Assembly (NCBI RefSeq): GCF_019429565.1
Contig: NZ_JAHXSA010000002.1
Span: 62,001 to 126,000 of the forward strand
DNA from: Schaalia sp. ORNL0103
Lineage (GTDB): Bacteria > Actinomycetota > Actinomycetes > Actinomycetales > Actinomycetaceae
Reading direction: 5' to 3'
Length of the DNA: 64,000 bases
Shown here: piece by piece, positions 22,952 through 31,447 of the stretch
Layout: each line of letters starts with the position of its first letter
How positions within the stretch are numbered: the first letter of the stretch is position 1
Notes under the pieces: model-generated
Told to the model about the DNA's origin: nothing
Databases searched by the model: none
The model's input: the letters and a program-made list of their open reading frames with translations, nothing else
Made by a program: the position numbers and the translations under genes

Positions 22952-24454
22952 TTACGAGGTGCGTCGCGCGACGCGGAAGCCCTGCTTGGCGTAGACGGTC
23001 TCGTAGGTGTGGCCGGGGTGGGCGGCGCTCCCCCACGACTCGGCATCGACCTGCTGATCGCCCCACGCGTAGGAGCGCGCGTCGATGACGACATACTCCG
23101 GAGGGGTATCCATAGTGCCGGTCGTGCCCACCCAGTAGACCTCGCGACCGGGCACGAGGCGTGCAAGCAGCGTCGTGTCGGTTTCGACGCTCACCCCCTC
23201 GGGTACCGCGTCGAGCGCGCCGAGGGCGGCGGCCATGCGCGGGTCCTCCTTGAGGTCGGGCAGGTGCCACAGCGGCAGGGACGAGGCCGTGAGAGCCAGC
23301 GACATAGCGGGCACGCACGCGGCCGCCCAGGCCGCGACGCGCCAGCCCAGGTTCGACGAGGCCGGGGCCTCTTCCTCAGCGTCCGCGTCGGTCTCGGCGG
23401 TAGCGCGCTCGGGTGCGAGCCACTGGTCGATGACGTCGAGCAGCGAGCACGCCGCGATGGGGACGAGCACGGCGTTGTAGTGCCACGAGTCCCATCCGTA
23501 GTAGCTCTCCACCGAACCCGCGAAGCGCCACGCGAGCGTCGGCGCAACCAGTGCGAACCACGGGGAGGCCGTGCCCACGAAGCCAGCACCGGCCACTAGG
23601 ACGATGAGGGTCACGAGCTTGACAGAGGGGGTCGTCAGGATGTCCCACAGGGAGGGGATTGCGTGCGCTGCGGTGGTTCCGCCGGTCGGCGTGCCCGCCC
23701 CGGTCGCGGCCCCATCGAGGGAGTAGGCCCACGTGCCCGCCGGGTTCATCGCCGGGAGCAGCACCTTCACCGTCAGCACAAACGCGACGATGCCGAACAA
23801 CGCATACGCTATCGACCGCAGGACAGCAGACCGTCCTTCGCGTCGGCGGCGCCAGGCGATCGCGAGTCCGGCGACAAAGACCGTGAGCCCCAGATCCTCC
23901 TTAACAAGAACGAGGGGCGCCAGCCACGCCATGCACGCTCCCCAGCGCCGCTCAACGAAGGCGACGCCTCCGAACGCCAGCAGCGGGACGGCCACGCAGA
24001 CCTCGTGGAACTGGGCACCGACCGCACCCTGCAGCCCCCACCCCAGCCCGTAGGCAAGCCCGACGAGGAGGGCGCCGCCACGGCCGAGGAGGCGCTGCGC
24101 GAGGCGTGCGATCGGCAACACCGACGCGGCGATCAACAGGTCCTGAACGACGAGGAGGGTCAGCGCGGAGGGGAAGAGACGAAAGATCGGTCCCAGGAGC
24201 GCCAGGATCGGGTGGAAGTGATCGCCCAGCAGGTTGTAGTCCGGCCCCTTGATGGGGACGACCGGAGCCTCGAAGCGCGAGTAGGCCTGGACGGCCTCGG
24301 CGAAGATGCCCAGGTCCCACGAGGGGGCGACGAGCGCGCGCCACTGCGCCACCGAGTAGAAGACGTAGAGCGCACCGACAGCGCAGGCGATGACGGTGGG
24401 CAGCCACCAGGTCGCGATGAAGCGACGGACGGCTAACCGATCCAGGCCCTTCAC
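22952..24454 (-). CDS. DUF2079 multi-pass membrane protein
   Basis: A 500-residue membrane protein with about ten to twelve hydrophobic segments. The DUF2079 signature is clear: WDLGIFAEAVQAYSRFEAPVV, then LLGDHFHPILALLGPIFRLFPS. The family is related to GT-C type mannosyl/arabinosyl-transferases by topology, and the first loop Asp and His would be the active-site candidates. It overlaps the GT2 gene by 4 nt, so both probably act in glycan or lipid-linked sugar synthesis. Confidence 0.85.
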   Translation of the reverse strand: MKGLDRLAVRRFIATWWLPTVIACAVGALYVFYSVAQWRALVAPSWDLGIFAEAVQAYSRFEAPVVPIKGPDYNLLGDHFHPILALLGPIFRLFPSALTLLVVQDLLIAASVLPIARLAQRLLGRGGALLVGLAYGLGWGLQGAVGAQFHEVCVAVPLLAFGGVAFVERRWGACMAWLAPLVLVKEDLGLTVFVAGLAIAWRRRREGRSAVLRSIAYALFGIVAFVLTVKVLLPAMNPAGTWAYSLDGAATGAGTPTGGTTAAHAIPSLWDILTTPSVKLVTLIVLVAGAGFVGTASPWFALVAPTLAWRFAGSVESYYGWDSWHYNAVLVPIAACSLLDVIDQWLAPERATAETDADAEEEAPASSNLGWRVAAWAAACVPAMSLALTASSLPLWHLPDLKEDPRMAAALGALDAVPEGVSVETDTTLLARLVPGREVYWVGTTGTMDTPPEYVVIDARSYAWGDQQVDAESWGSAAHPGHTYETVYAKQGFRVARRTS

Positions 24455-25299
24455 CCGACCATCTCCGTGCGGCGCGCGTCAGAGAAGTCAGTTGCCTCCG
24501 CCTCGTCGCGGGCCGAGGCCGGCGCCGGATAGGGCACGCCGATCCCCTGTTCGTGGTCGGCGCGGCGCTTCGAGCGCGCGTCGGAGTGGAAGAGCTGGCT
24601 GACCGTAGCGCGAACTGCGTCGAACATGCGCGCCGGGCGGTTGAGCGAGCCGAGCGAGCGGTCCGCGCCCGAATGCGTGAAGTTGCAGGGCACCTCCATG
24701 ACGGACAGCCCCGCGCGCAAGACGCTGATCGTCATCGCGGCCTCGAGCACGTAGCGGCCACTGAAGGGCATAGCCGCGTCGATGGCCTCACGCGTCAGGC
24801 AGCGCTGATAGCTGAGGGGGTAGTGGCAGTTCCAGCCGGTCTTGCGGCGGATGAGCCGGCGTGCGACGCCCGGCCCGTAGCCGGAGTACTCACGTCCCGC
24901 GGCCGGGACGGCGATCGCCATGTCGGCCTGGCGGGCGAAAACGGCCTCGACGAGGGCGGTGGCCTCGACCGCGGATTCGCCGAGGTCGGGAGAGAGCAGC
25001 AGGATGTGGCGGGGCGGCCCGTCGGGGCGGTCGCGCATGGCGGCGACCTTCACGCCGGTCTCAATGGCCGAGGCGCGCCCGCGCTCGACGGAGTGGCGCA
25101 CGACGACGGCACCGGCGGCTCGGGCAGCGCGGCCGGTGTCATCCGTGGAACCATCGTCGACGACAATGAGGAGGTCAACGCTGGGTATCGCGCGGCACGC
25201 GCGCACGGTGGCCGCGACGGCGCGTCCGACGTTGTGTGCAGCGATGACGGCGGCGACGCGCTGCGGCTGGGAACCTCGAGATCCGGCGGGATAGTTCAC
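24451..25299 (-). CDS. Glycosyltransferase family 2
   Basis: A 282-residue GT-A fold enzyme: RVAAVIAAHNVGRAVAATV at the N-terminus, the nucleotide-sugar Asp pair in LIVVDDGSTDDTG, a degenerate acceptor-side DxD region (LLSPDLGE), and a C-terminal EVPCNFTHS. The GTG at 25299 is chosen because a TAGACT -10 element ends 7 nt before it and a strong terminator lies just upstream, which excludes the longer TTG-started frame. It is coupled to the DUF2079 gene downstream. Confidence 0.85.
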   Translation of the reverse strand: MNYPAGSRGSQPQRVAAVIAAHNVGRAVAATVRACRAIPSVDLLIVVDDGSTDDTGRAARAAGAVVVRHSVERGRASAIETGVKVAAMRDRPDGPPRHILLLSPDLGESAVEATALVEAVFARQADMAIAVPAAGREYSGYGPGVARRLIRRKTGWNCHYPLSYQRCLTREAIDAAMPFSGRYVLEAAMTISVLRAGLSVMEVPCNFTHSGADRSLGSLNRPARMFDAVRATVSQLFHSDARSKRRADHEQGIGVPYPAPASARDEAEATDFSDARRTEMVG

Positions 25300-25312
25300 G
25301 ACTAACAGTCTA
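25300..25312 (-). promoter_or_regulatory. Leaderless -10 element of the GT2 gene
   Basis: On the minus strand TAGACT, 7 nt, then GTG. It fits the TANNNT-N7-start pattern seen before five other genes in this window. Confidence 0.55.
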
Positions 25313-25348
25313 CGGGCGGCGGGGCGCAATCGCGTCCCGCCGCCCGTA
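25311..25348. terminator. Strong terminator hairpin
   Basis: 13 perfect pairs (25311-25323 with 25336-25348) continue inward as GCGC/GCGT around an AATC loop. It lies after the DUF5926 gene and immediately before the GT2 promoter. Confidence 0.85.
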
Positions 25349-25390
25349 ATGTGAGCGACAAACCTGTCTAAACGACAGGTAAAAATGTTC

Positions 25391-26272
25391 TTAGCGGATC
25401 GTCACAGCTCGGGAGACGAGGCCCTGACGTGCGCGACGCTCCTTGTCATCCAGGCGGTCGGTGACCTTCAGGGCTTCCTCGAGGGCCTTGGCGAGGGCCT
25501 GCGTGCCGGGCGCGACGTCGGCCGCGCTGGCGCCCTCGGGCAGCTCGAAGACCGGGACGATCAGGCCGCACGCGCGGAAGGAACCCACGTAGCGGGAGCC
25601 CTCGCCGACGTTGGCCTCGCCGCGCGCGGCCAGGCGGGCGAGCGCGTCGAAGAGCTTGGTCTCGTCGTTGTCCGTCAGGAAACGCACGAAGTTACGGTTC
25701 ATCTCGCACCAGTACGCGCCGGGGACGCCGGGCACGGGCTCGGTCGGGATGATCTCGTCGCGGTTCTGCTCGAGGGCGCGACGCGTCTGGTCGTCGATCT
25801 CCTCGGCCGGGTCGAACCAGAAGGAGAAGTCCTCCTCGAGCTTCATGTCCGTGAAGCTGTCGGCGTCGACGATGTCCTGGAGACGCTCGGAGGGCTCGCG
25901 CACGTCGATCGAGATGACGCCCTCGTCGCCCGCTTCCTTCGCGGCGATGGCGGCGAGCAGCGCGGCGCCCGCGTCGTGGCTGAGGTCCGCGGAGTTCGAC
26001 CGGGTCTGCAGCGCAACGAGGATGCGGCCGTCGGGGCGCACCATCGCGGGGTGGCCCTCGGGCAGGAGAGTGACGAAGTCGAATTCGACGGCGCCGTGGT
26101 CGGCGTCGGTGCGTGCGGTCAGCGTGGCCGCCGGGATGAGCTCGCGCATGGCGACCAGCTCGATCTCCTTCGGCAGGCCCTCGTAGGGGCGCGCGACGAA
26201 GGGGATCGGCGGGCGATACGCCTTGAGCTTGGCGGGATCGGTGACCTTCTTACGGCGGCTAGCTTTACCCAT
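25391..26272 (-). CDS. DUF5926 family protein
   Basis: A 293-residue cytoplasmic protein with a basic start (MGKASRRKK). The PFVARPYEGLPKEIELVAMRELIPAAT block is characteristic of the actinobacterial DUF5926 family. The SEC-C-like zinc motif that I recall from some longer members is absent. The ATG at 26272 is supported by TACGAT ending 7 nt upstream. Function unknown. Confidence 0.8.
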   Translation of the reverse strand: MGKASRRKKVTDPAKLKAYRPPIPFVARPYEGLPKEIELVAMRELIPAATLTARTDADHGAVEFDFVTLLPEGHPAMVRPDGRILVALQTRSNSADLSHDAGAALLAAIAAKEAGDEGVISIDVREPSERLQDIVDADSFTDMKLEEDFSFWFDPAEEIDDQTRRALEQNRDEIIPTEPVPGVPGAYWCEMNRNFVRFLTDNDETKLFDALARLAARGEANVGEGSRYVGSFRACGLIVPVFELPEGASAADVAPGTQALAKALEEALKVTDRLDDKERRARQGLVSRAVTIR

Positions 26273-26285
26273 GGGTCTAATCGTA
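26273..26285 (-). promoter_or_regulatory. Leaderless -10 element of the DUF5926 gene
   Basis: Minus strand TACGAT, TAGACCC, ATG. No Shine-Dalgarno sequence is present. Confidence 0.55.
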
Positions 26286-26356
26286 GCGGGTTTCACCCAA
26301 TCGACGAGGTGGGGGCTGGGCGAGCCGGTCCCCTCGCCCCCCGCGCCCCCTCCCCC

Positions 26357-26471
26357 AATGTCGCACGTAATTTGGTACCCCTACCTTTTATTAGGTATCG
26401 AGAATTACGCGGAATTTCAACGATCTGATTTCAATATTTGAAATAGATCGCGGGGAATTACGTGCGACATT
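26357..26471. repeat. 115-bp AT-rich element with 16-bp terminal inverted repeats (MITE-like)
   Basis: AATGTCGCACGTAATT (26357-26372) is repeated exactly in inverted orientation at 26456-26471. The enclosed 83 bp is far richer in A+T than the surroundings and contains a second palindrome (about 26422-26449: GATCTGATTTCAA against TTGAAATAGATC). No coding potential is seen. It sits between the FGGY kinase stop and the DUF5926 promoter. No clear target-site duplication can be read. Confidence 0.6.
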
Positions 26472-26515
26472 TTTGGGTAAACATGCGCCTGCGCAGGGTC
26501 CGTGCCGACGCCTTG

Positions 26516-28120
26516 TCAGCGGGCGGCGCCTCGGGCGATGACCTCCACGCCGGGCAGGGCCGCGCGGTAGGCGTCGAGGAAGCGCTCGTACCCGGCCACG
26601 CCCTCGGGGGTGGGCTCGAGGGTGGAGACGGAAGCGCCCGCGAAGACACGCTCGGAGAGGTAGTCCGGCAGGGCGGGCGCGGCCTCGTCCCCTGCGAGGA
26701 CCGCACGGTAGCGCGCGAGCACCGCGATGCCCCACGCGCCGCCCTCGCCCGCGGTGTCACCAACGGAGACGGGGATGTTCAGCGAGTCCGCGAGGATCTG
26801 CTGGGCGACGCCCGGGGTCTTGAACAGGCCGCCGTGGGCGAAGAGCGAGTCGAGGCGCACGCCCTCGCCGCTCAGGATGTCGACTCCGATGCGCACGGCC
26901 GCGAAGATGCTCATGAGCTGGGCGCGCACGGCGTTGGCGAGGCTCACGCGCGCGTCCGCGGTGTGGGTGAAGACCGGCTGGGCTGCCTCCTGGCCGACGA
27001 GCGGCTCGGCGGACAGCGTGTTGTAGGCCATGACGCCGCCCGCGTCGGCCTCGCCCGTGAGCGCGTGGTTGTAGAGGGCGTCGTAGATCGCCGGGACTTG
27101 CACGTCGGCACCGACGAGGCGCGCGAAGTCGGCGAACCAGCCGACCCACGTGTCGAGCTCGGACGCGCCGTTGTTCGAGTGAACCATGGCGACGGGCGAG
27201 CCGTCGGGCGTGGTCACCATGTCAATCTCGGTGTGCAGCTCAGTGAGGGAGCGCTCGAGGACAGCCATCAGGAAGACGGAGGTGCCGCATGAGATATTGC
27301 CGGTACGCTGCGCGATCGCGTTCGTCGCAATCATGCCCGTGCCCGCGTCACCTTCCGGCGGGCACAGCGCAATCCCGGACTGAAGCGTGCCGGTCGGGTC
27401 GATGAGCGCGGCGCCCTCGGAGGTCAGCATCCCCGCGTCCTCGCCTGCGCTCAGCACGGTCGGGAGGACATCACGCAGGCGCCACGGGACCCGGTCCTGA
27501 ACCAGGGCCTCGTACTGATCAAGGTAGGACTCCACGTAGGTACCGGTTTCCGAGTCGATCGGGAACATACCCGAGGCGTCGCCGACGCCCAGGACATGCC
27601 GTCCCGTCAGCTGGTGGTGGACCCAGCCTGCCAAGGTCGTCAGGCGGGCGACGCGCAGCGCATGTTCCTCGGAGTCGAGGACCGCCTGGTGCAGGTGCGC
27701 GATCGACCAGCGCAGCGGAATGTTGAAGCCGAAGAGGCGGGTGAGCTCGTCGGCCGCGCGCCCGGTGTTCGTGTTGCGCCACGTGCGGAACGGCGCGAGC
27801 AGGTTGTCCTCGGCATCGAAGGCAAGGTAGCCGTGCATCATCGCGGAGATGCCGATCGAGCCATAAGTCGTGGGGGTGACGTCGTACCGCTCGCGCACGT
27901 CAGCGACCAGGGAGGCGTAGGCGCTCTGCAGGCCGGCGACGACCTCGTCAAGGGTGTACGACCACAAGCCGTCCTCCAGATGGTTCTCCCACCCGTGGCC
28001 GCCGGTGGCGAGCACCTCGTGGTCGGGGCCGATCAGGACGGCCTTGATGCGGGTCGAGCCAAACTCGATGCCAAGCGCGGTGTCAGCGGCGGCGATGGCG
28101 GCGCGGGGGTCGGTGCTCAT
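26516..28120 (-). CDS. FGGY-family carbohydrate kinase (xylulokinase-like)
   Basis: A 534-residue sugar kinase. N-terminal ATPase half: GIEFGSTRIKAVLI (phosphate 1 loop), SIGISAMMHGYLAFD and TWRNTNTGRAADEL. C-terminal half: GNISCGTSVFLM and FAHGGLFKTPGVAQQILADSL. It should phosphorylate a pentulose or related ketose; whether xylulose or ribulose cannot be decided. The ATG at 28120 is chosen for the AAGGAG 5 nt before it. A LacI-type operator-like site precedes it. No isomerase or transporter is adjacent. Confidence 0.85.
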   Translation of the reverse strand: MSTDPRAAIAAADTALGIEFGSTRIKAVLIGPDHEVLATGGHGWENHLEDGLWSYTLDEVVAGLQSAYASLVADVRERYDVTPTTYGSIGISAMMHGYLAFDAEDNLLAPFRTWRNTNTGRAADELTRLFGFNIPLRWSIAHLHQAVLDSEEHALRVARLTTLAGWVHHQLTGRHVLGVGDASGMFPIDSETGTYVESYLDQYEALVQDRVPWRLRDVLPTVLSAGEDAGMLTSEGAALIDPTGTLQSGIALCPPEGDAGTGMIATNAIAQRTGNISCGTSVFLMAVLERSLTELHTEIDMVTTPDGSPVAMVHSNNGASELDTWVGWFADFARLVGADVQVPAIYDALYNHALTGEADAGGVMAYNTLSAEPLVGQEAAQPVFTHTADARVSLANAVRAQLMSIFAAVRIGVDILSGEGVRLDSLFAHGGLFKTPGVAQQILADSLNIPVSVGDTAGEGGAWGIAVLARYRAVLAGDEAAPALPDYLSERVFAGASVSTLEPTPEGVAGYERFLDAYRAALPGVEVIARGAAR

Positions 28121-28165
28121 GTGTGCTCCTTGGGTCTTCATTGACGAGGCCGGGGCCGGGGTTGC

Positions 28166-28177
28166 GTTAACGATAAC
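28166..28177 (-). promoter_or_regulatory. LacI-family-like operator upstream of the sugar kinase
   Basis: GTTAACGATAAC is one mismatch from the perfect palindrome GTTAACGTTAAC typical of LacI/GalR regulators. It lies about 46 bp upstream of the start codon. Confidence 0.45.
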
Positions 28178-28346
28178 ACCTTTGCGCTCAAGCGGGTAGT
28201 GTCCGTCTGGGAGATACTGAACGCTCTGTTCGCGATCACTCTATTCCGATTGACAGAAGGCCGGAATAGCCAGACCACCACTTGCCCATTCAACCCACGC
28301 CATCACGCGTCGTCGAAACAGTTTCACAGGGCGGGCGAATAGCGTA

Positions 28347-28360
28347 GACTACGCGTAGTC
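28347..28360 (+). promoter_or_regulatory. Palindromic operator of the antitoxin gene
   Basis: GACTACGCGTAGTC is a perfect 14-bp palindrome, preceded by an overlapping near-palindrome (GCGTAGACTACGC, 28342-28354). It lies just before GAGGAGG and the antitoxin ATG, as expected for RHH autoregulation. Confidence 0.65.
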
Positions 28361-28377
28361 ATATTTGAGGAGGACAC

Positions 28378-28620
28378 ATGTCTACCGCACGGGTCGCACG
28401 CTCCGTCAAGCTCGATCCTGAGATCGACGCCCGCCTCACCGCCCTCGCCCAGCGGACGGGGCGAACGAAGTCGTTCTACATGAATCGCGCCATCGAGTCA
28501 GCGCTCGAAGAGATCGAGCTGGCCTACTCACTACAGGCGGAACTCGAGGACATTCGCAGCGGCCGAGCCACATCAGTGAGCCTTGACGAGGCGGTGAAGA
28601 CTCTTGGCCTGGAGGGCTGA
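28378..28620 (+). CDS. RHH antitoxin, RelB/DinJ-like, without adjacent toxin
   Basis: An 80-residue ribbon-helix-helix protein: ARSVKLDPEIDARLTALAQRTGRTKSFYMNRAI gives the strand-helix-helix, and the C-terminal EEIELAYSLQAELEDIRSGR region is the usual toxin-binding part. GAGGAGG lies 4 nt before the ATG. No RelE/ParE-type ORF follows in the 41 nt before the convergent TetR gene, so it is solitary here, perhaps autoregulatory through the palindrome upstream. Confidence 0.8.
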   Translation: MSTARVARSVKLDPEIDARLTALAQRTGRTKSFYMNRAIESALEEIELAYSLQAELEDIRSGRATSVSLDEAVKTLGLEG

Positions 28621-28661
28621 GCTGCTCACCCTCGATCATCAGTCACGCATCTACCGCTGAC

Positions 28662-29261
28662 CTACCGAGTGCCAAAGCCCTCGATGAAGAGCTCACGCGC
28701 GCGGTCGATGGCGGCGAGTTCCTTGTCGGTGAGCGGCTTGGTGGCGCTACGCTCGATGAAGGTCAGGACGACGGACGCGTAGACGTCCGCGGCCAGTGGA
28801 AGCACCTCGTCGTCCATACGACCGCGCGCCCAATCGGTAAATACCGAACAGCACGTGCGATAAAGCTGCTCATGCAGATCCCCCTCGCCGCCCACGCGGA
28901 TCGCCAGCAGGGTTTTCAGGGCCTGCCCATTGCGCGCGTAGACGTCGGCGAGATGGCGGGCGACGGCGCGGGCGTCGCGTCCCTCGCCGAACCACAGGCC
29001 CTCGAGGGCAGGGGTGATCTCTTCGAGGAGGAAGGACACGACCTCGGCCAGGAGCGCGTCCTTGTCGGTGTAGTGGTCGTAGAAGGTCGTGCGCGACACC
29101 ATCGACGCGGCGCAGATGTCGGTGACGCTCACGTGCGCGTAGGGCTTTGCCTGGCACGCCTTGACGAGGCCCGAGCGGATGGCCCGACGCGTCTTCCGGA
29201 TGCGCAGATCCAGGTTCTTCTCGGCCTCGCGCCCATGCTTATCCGCACTCCGCAGAAACAT
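28662..29261 (-). CDS. TetR-family transcriptional regulator
   Basis: A 199-residue protein with an N-terminal TetR HTH (residues about 20-65: RKTRRAIRSGLVKAC, then VSVTDICAASMVSRTTFYDHYTDKDALL) and a helical ligand domain with two adjacent Cys (YRTCCSVF). It is divergent from the alpha/beta hydrolase at 29389 and likely controls it. The start codon itself lies inside a perfect palindrome. Ligand unknown. Confidence 0.9.
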   Translation of the reverse strand: MFLRSADKHGREAEKNLDLRIRKTRRAIRSGLVKACQAKPYAHVSVTDICAASMVSRTTFYDHYTDKDALLAEVVSFLLEEITPALEGLWFGEGRDARAVARHLADVYARNGQALKTLLAIRVGGEGDLHEQLYRTCCSVFTDWARGRMDDEVLPLAADVYASVVLTFIERSATKPLTDKELAAIDRARELFIEGFGTR

Positions 29262-29267
29262 GTTTCT
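29254..29267. promoter_or_regulatory. Perfect palindrome over the TetR start codon
   Basis: AGAAACATGTTTCT; the central ATG is the TetR start codon and the GGAG ribosome site abuts it. A candidate autoregulatory operator. Confidence 0.45.
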
Positions 29268-29388
29268 CCGATCATTTTTGCCCTATTTATGGGCCTATCC
29301 TACGCATGGCGTTCGCGTCGTACGGTATCCAACACTCCGTTTGTTATTGTGCGGTCCGCCCCAGCTGTAAGAGCGATAGCGTCGAACC

Positions 29389-30561
29389 ATGTTCACCGAG
29401 TACACCGGCAATCGCCAATTCGACCTGCAGCTCAACCGGACCTTCGCACCGATCCTCCATCGCCCCGGAATGGACAAGATCGCGGCCACGACACTCCCCC
29501 GCCTGCGGACGACGACGCAGATCACGGCGTTGGCCCAGCACCTCGCCGAGCGCTTCGAGTCGGGAGGGGATGCGGATGCCGCGTGGCGCCTCTACGAGCT
29601 CGCAGCCTTCTACCTCGGGGCCGACGACCCCCGCAAGCATCGCTTCATCGACGCGATGTCACGCTCTTTCGACGAGGCCCACCGAGGCCTCGCGCTCACC
29701 CGGCACGCGGTCCCCTATCGCGGCGGGGAGCTCACCGCGATGCATTGGGAGGCGGATCCGGCGGACCGAGCGCAGGCACCGGCGGGTACCCCGACCACGC
29801 TCGTCATGATGAACGGATTCGACGGGTATGCAGAGGAGATCATGGACTTCGCGTCCCACTTCCCGACCCGCCCCTTCGACATCATCGCCTTCGATGGCCC
29901 GGGACAGGGACACACGGCGCTGGCTGGCATGCCGCTAGAGCCCCAGTGGGAGCGCCCGACCGAGGCGGTGCTGGACTATTTCGGCATCGACAACGCCGCC
30001 GCCCTCGGGGTCTCCTTCGGCGGCTACCTCGTCATGCGCGCGGCCGCCCACTGCCCGCGCATCACGCGCGTGATCGCCTTCGACATGATGTACCGGCTCC
30101 TGGACGGCCTGACGATGCCACTGCCTCGTCCCCTTCGCCCCATCGCGAACGCGGTCATCGAGAACCCGCGGCCCGCTCGGCTCATCGACGCCGGTCTGGG
30201 GATGGTCTCACGACTCAGCGCGGACCTATCGTGGAAGCTCCAGCAGGCGCAGCACCTCACGGGACTGAACAGTCCCAGCCAGGTGCTGCGAGCCTTCGGC
30301 GACTACACGATGGAACCTTTCGAGGGGCGCATCACCCAGCCGTGCCTCGTCCTCGCTGGGGATGCGGATCAGTACGTGCCCTTCGAGCGCCTGGGCGACG
30401 TGCGCCGCGCCCTGAGAAACGCTGAGTTACTGGAGGTACGCGCGTTCCATCACGCGCAGGACCCGGACATGGCGCAGCACTGTCAGATAGGGGACTTGGA
30501 CCGCGCCTTCGCGATCATGGGTGAGTGGCTCAGCGGCCGCCAACCCCGCAGCGGCGCATGA
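29389..30561 (+). CDS. Alpha/beta fold hydrolase (esterase-like)
   Basis: A 390-residue cytoplasmic hydrolase. A helical cap precedes the core, followed by the core strands TTLVMMNGFDGYAEE and IIAFDGPGQG, the nucleophile elbow GVSFGGY, the acid in LVLAGDADQYVP, and the catalytic His probably in RAFHHAQDP. The long N-terminal region resembles FrsA or pseudooxynicotine hydrolase-type enzymes. It is divergent from the TetR regulator. Its last 32 nt overlap the convergent HAD gene. TAGCGT 6 nt before the ATG suggests a leaderless start. Confidence 0.82.
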   Translation: MFTEYTGNRQFDLQLNRTFAPILHRPGMDKIAATTLPRLRTTTQITALAQHLAERFESGGDADAAWRLYELAAFYLGADDPRKHRFIDAMSRSFDEAHRGLALTRHAVPYRGGELTAMHWEADPADRAQAPAGTPTTLVMMNGFDGYAEEIMDFASHFPTRPFDIIAFDGPGQGHTALAGMPLEPQWERPTEAVLDYFGIDNAAALGVSFGGYLVMRAAAHCPRITRVIAFDMMYRLLDGLTMPLPRPLRPIANAVIENPRPARLIDAGLGMVSRLSADLSWKLQQAQHLTGLNSPSQVLRAFGDYTMEPFEGRITQPCLVLAGDADQYVPFERLGDVRRALRNAELLEVRAFHHAQDPDMAQHCQIGDLDRAFAIMGEWLSGRQPRSGA

Positions 30562-31447
30562 TGCCGTGCATGACCGCGGCGGCGCCATCGTTTTCGACGG
30601 CGGCCGTCACGTGGTCGGCGTGGGCGCGCACCTCATCGGAGGCGCCACCCATGGCGACGCCGAAAGCCGCCCACTCGATCATCGCGATGTCGTTCGTTCC
30701 GTCGCCGACGGCGACGGTCCCGCACGCGGGCAGGCCGAGACGCTGACGGAGAGACTCCAGGCCACTCGCCTTGGTGACGCCGAGGGGCTCGATGTCCGCC
30801 CAGGACGTCCAGCCGACGAACACCTCGTGGGTGCGCGACACGTCCAGGGACGACAGGATCCGATCGAACTCCTCGCGATCCATCTCGGCGGCGCGCACCA
30901 CGATCTTCGGCGTCGGCGTGGAAGCAAGCTCCTCCATCGACACGATGCGGTGATCGCTCCCCTCGATCTCGTTGTTCGGGAAGGGAGCGGACAGCAGGAT
31001 GTCGGGGTGCGGCATCGATGCGAACACCGCGCCGGGCACGGCCGCGGCAATCTCCTCCAGGATCGGGCCGGGCACGAAGGTGCGCTCCTCGACGATCTCA
31101 CACGCCCCGCCGCTCACGCGTACGAGGGTCGCGCCGTTATTGCACAGCGCCCACCCGTCCGTGAACTCCAGGGCTTTAAGAACGGGAATCACGCCCTCGA
31201 GCGCGCGGCCCGAGGCGATGAGCACCTGGGCGCCCGCGGCGGCGAGGCCGTGGATCCCCTCGAGCACGCGCGGGGTCGCCCCCGCCGGAGTCAGGATCGT
31301 GCCGTCGATGTCGAGCGCGACCAGGACCTGGCCCGCCGACGTCGGAAAGTCGGCGGGCAGGGCGGCCGAGGCCTCGTCGAGAAGATCCTCGAAGGGGCGA
31401 GCGACTTCGCCGGTGGAGGGGACCGTCAGGAAGCGCTCTTGGCTCAT
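30530..31447 (-). CDS. HAD superfamily phosphatase (Cof-like)
   Basis: A 305-residue HAD phosphatase of the Cof/YidA type: motif [11 protein letters not shown] (both Asp), motif [11 protein letters not shown], the capping domain, motif III Lys in [11 protein letters not shown], and motif [15 protein letters not shown]. It likely acts on a sugar phosphate or flavin-type phosphate. It is coupled to serS by a 4-nt overlap and overlaps the convergent hydrolase at its 3' end. Confidence 0.9.
   Translation of the reverse strand: MSQERFLTVPSTGEVARPFEDLLDEASAALPADFPTSAGQVLVALDIDGTILTPAGATPRVLEGIHGLAAAGAQVLIASGRALEGVIPVLKALEFTDGWALCNNGATLVRVSGGACEIVEERTFVPGPILEEIAAAVPGAVFASMPHPDILLSAPFPNNEIEGSDHRIVSMEELASTPTPKIVVRAAEMDREEFDRILSSLDVSRTHEVFVGWTSWADIEPLGVTKASGLESLRQRLGLPACGTVAVGDGTNDIAMIEWAAFGVAMGGASDEVRAHADHVTAAVENDGAAAVMHGIMRRCGVGGR

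Noticed and set aside
28872-30425. 517-codon plus-strand frame spanning the TetR and hydrolase genes
   Set aside because: It runs antisense to TetR and out of frame through the hydrolase; Arg/Pro/His-rich shadow.
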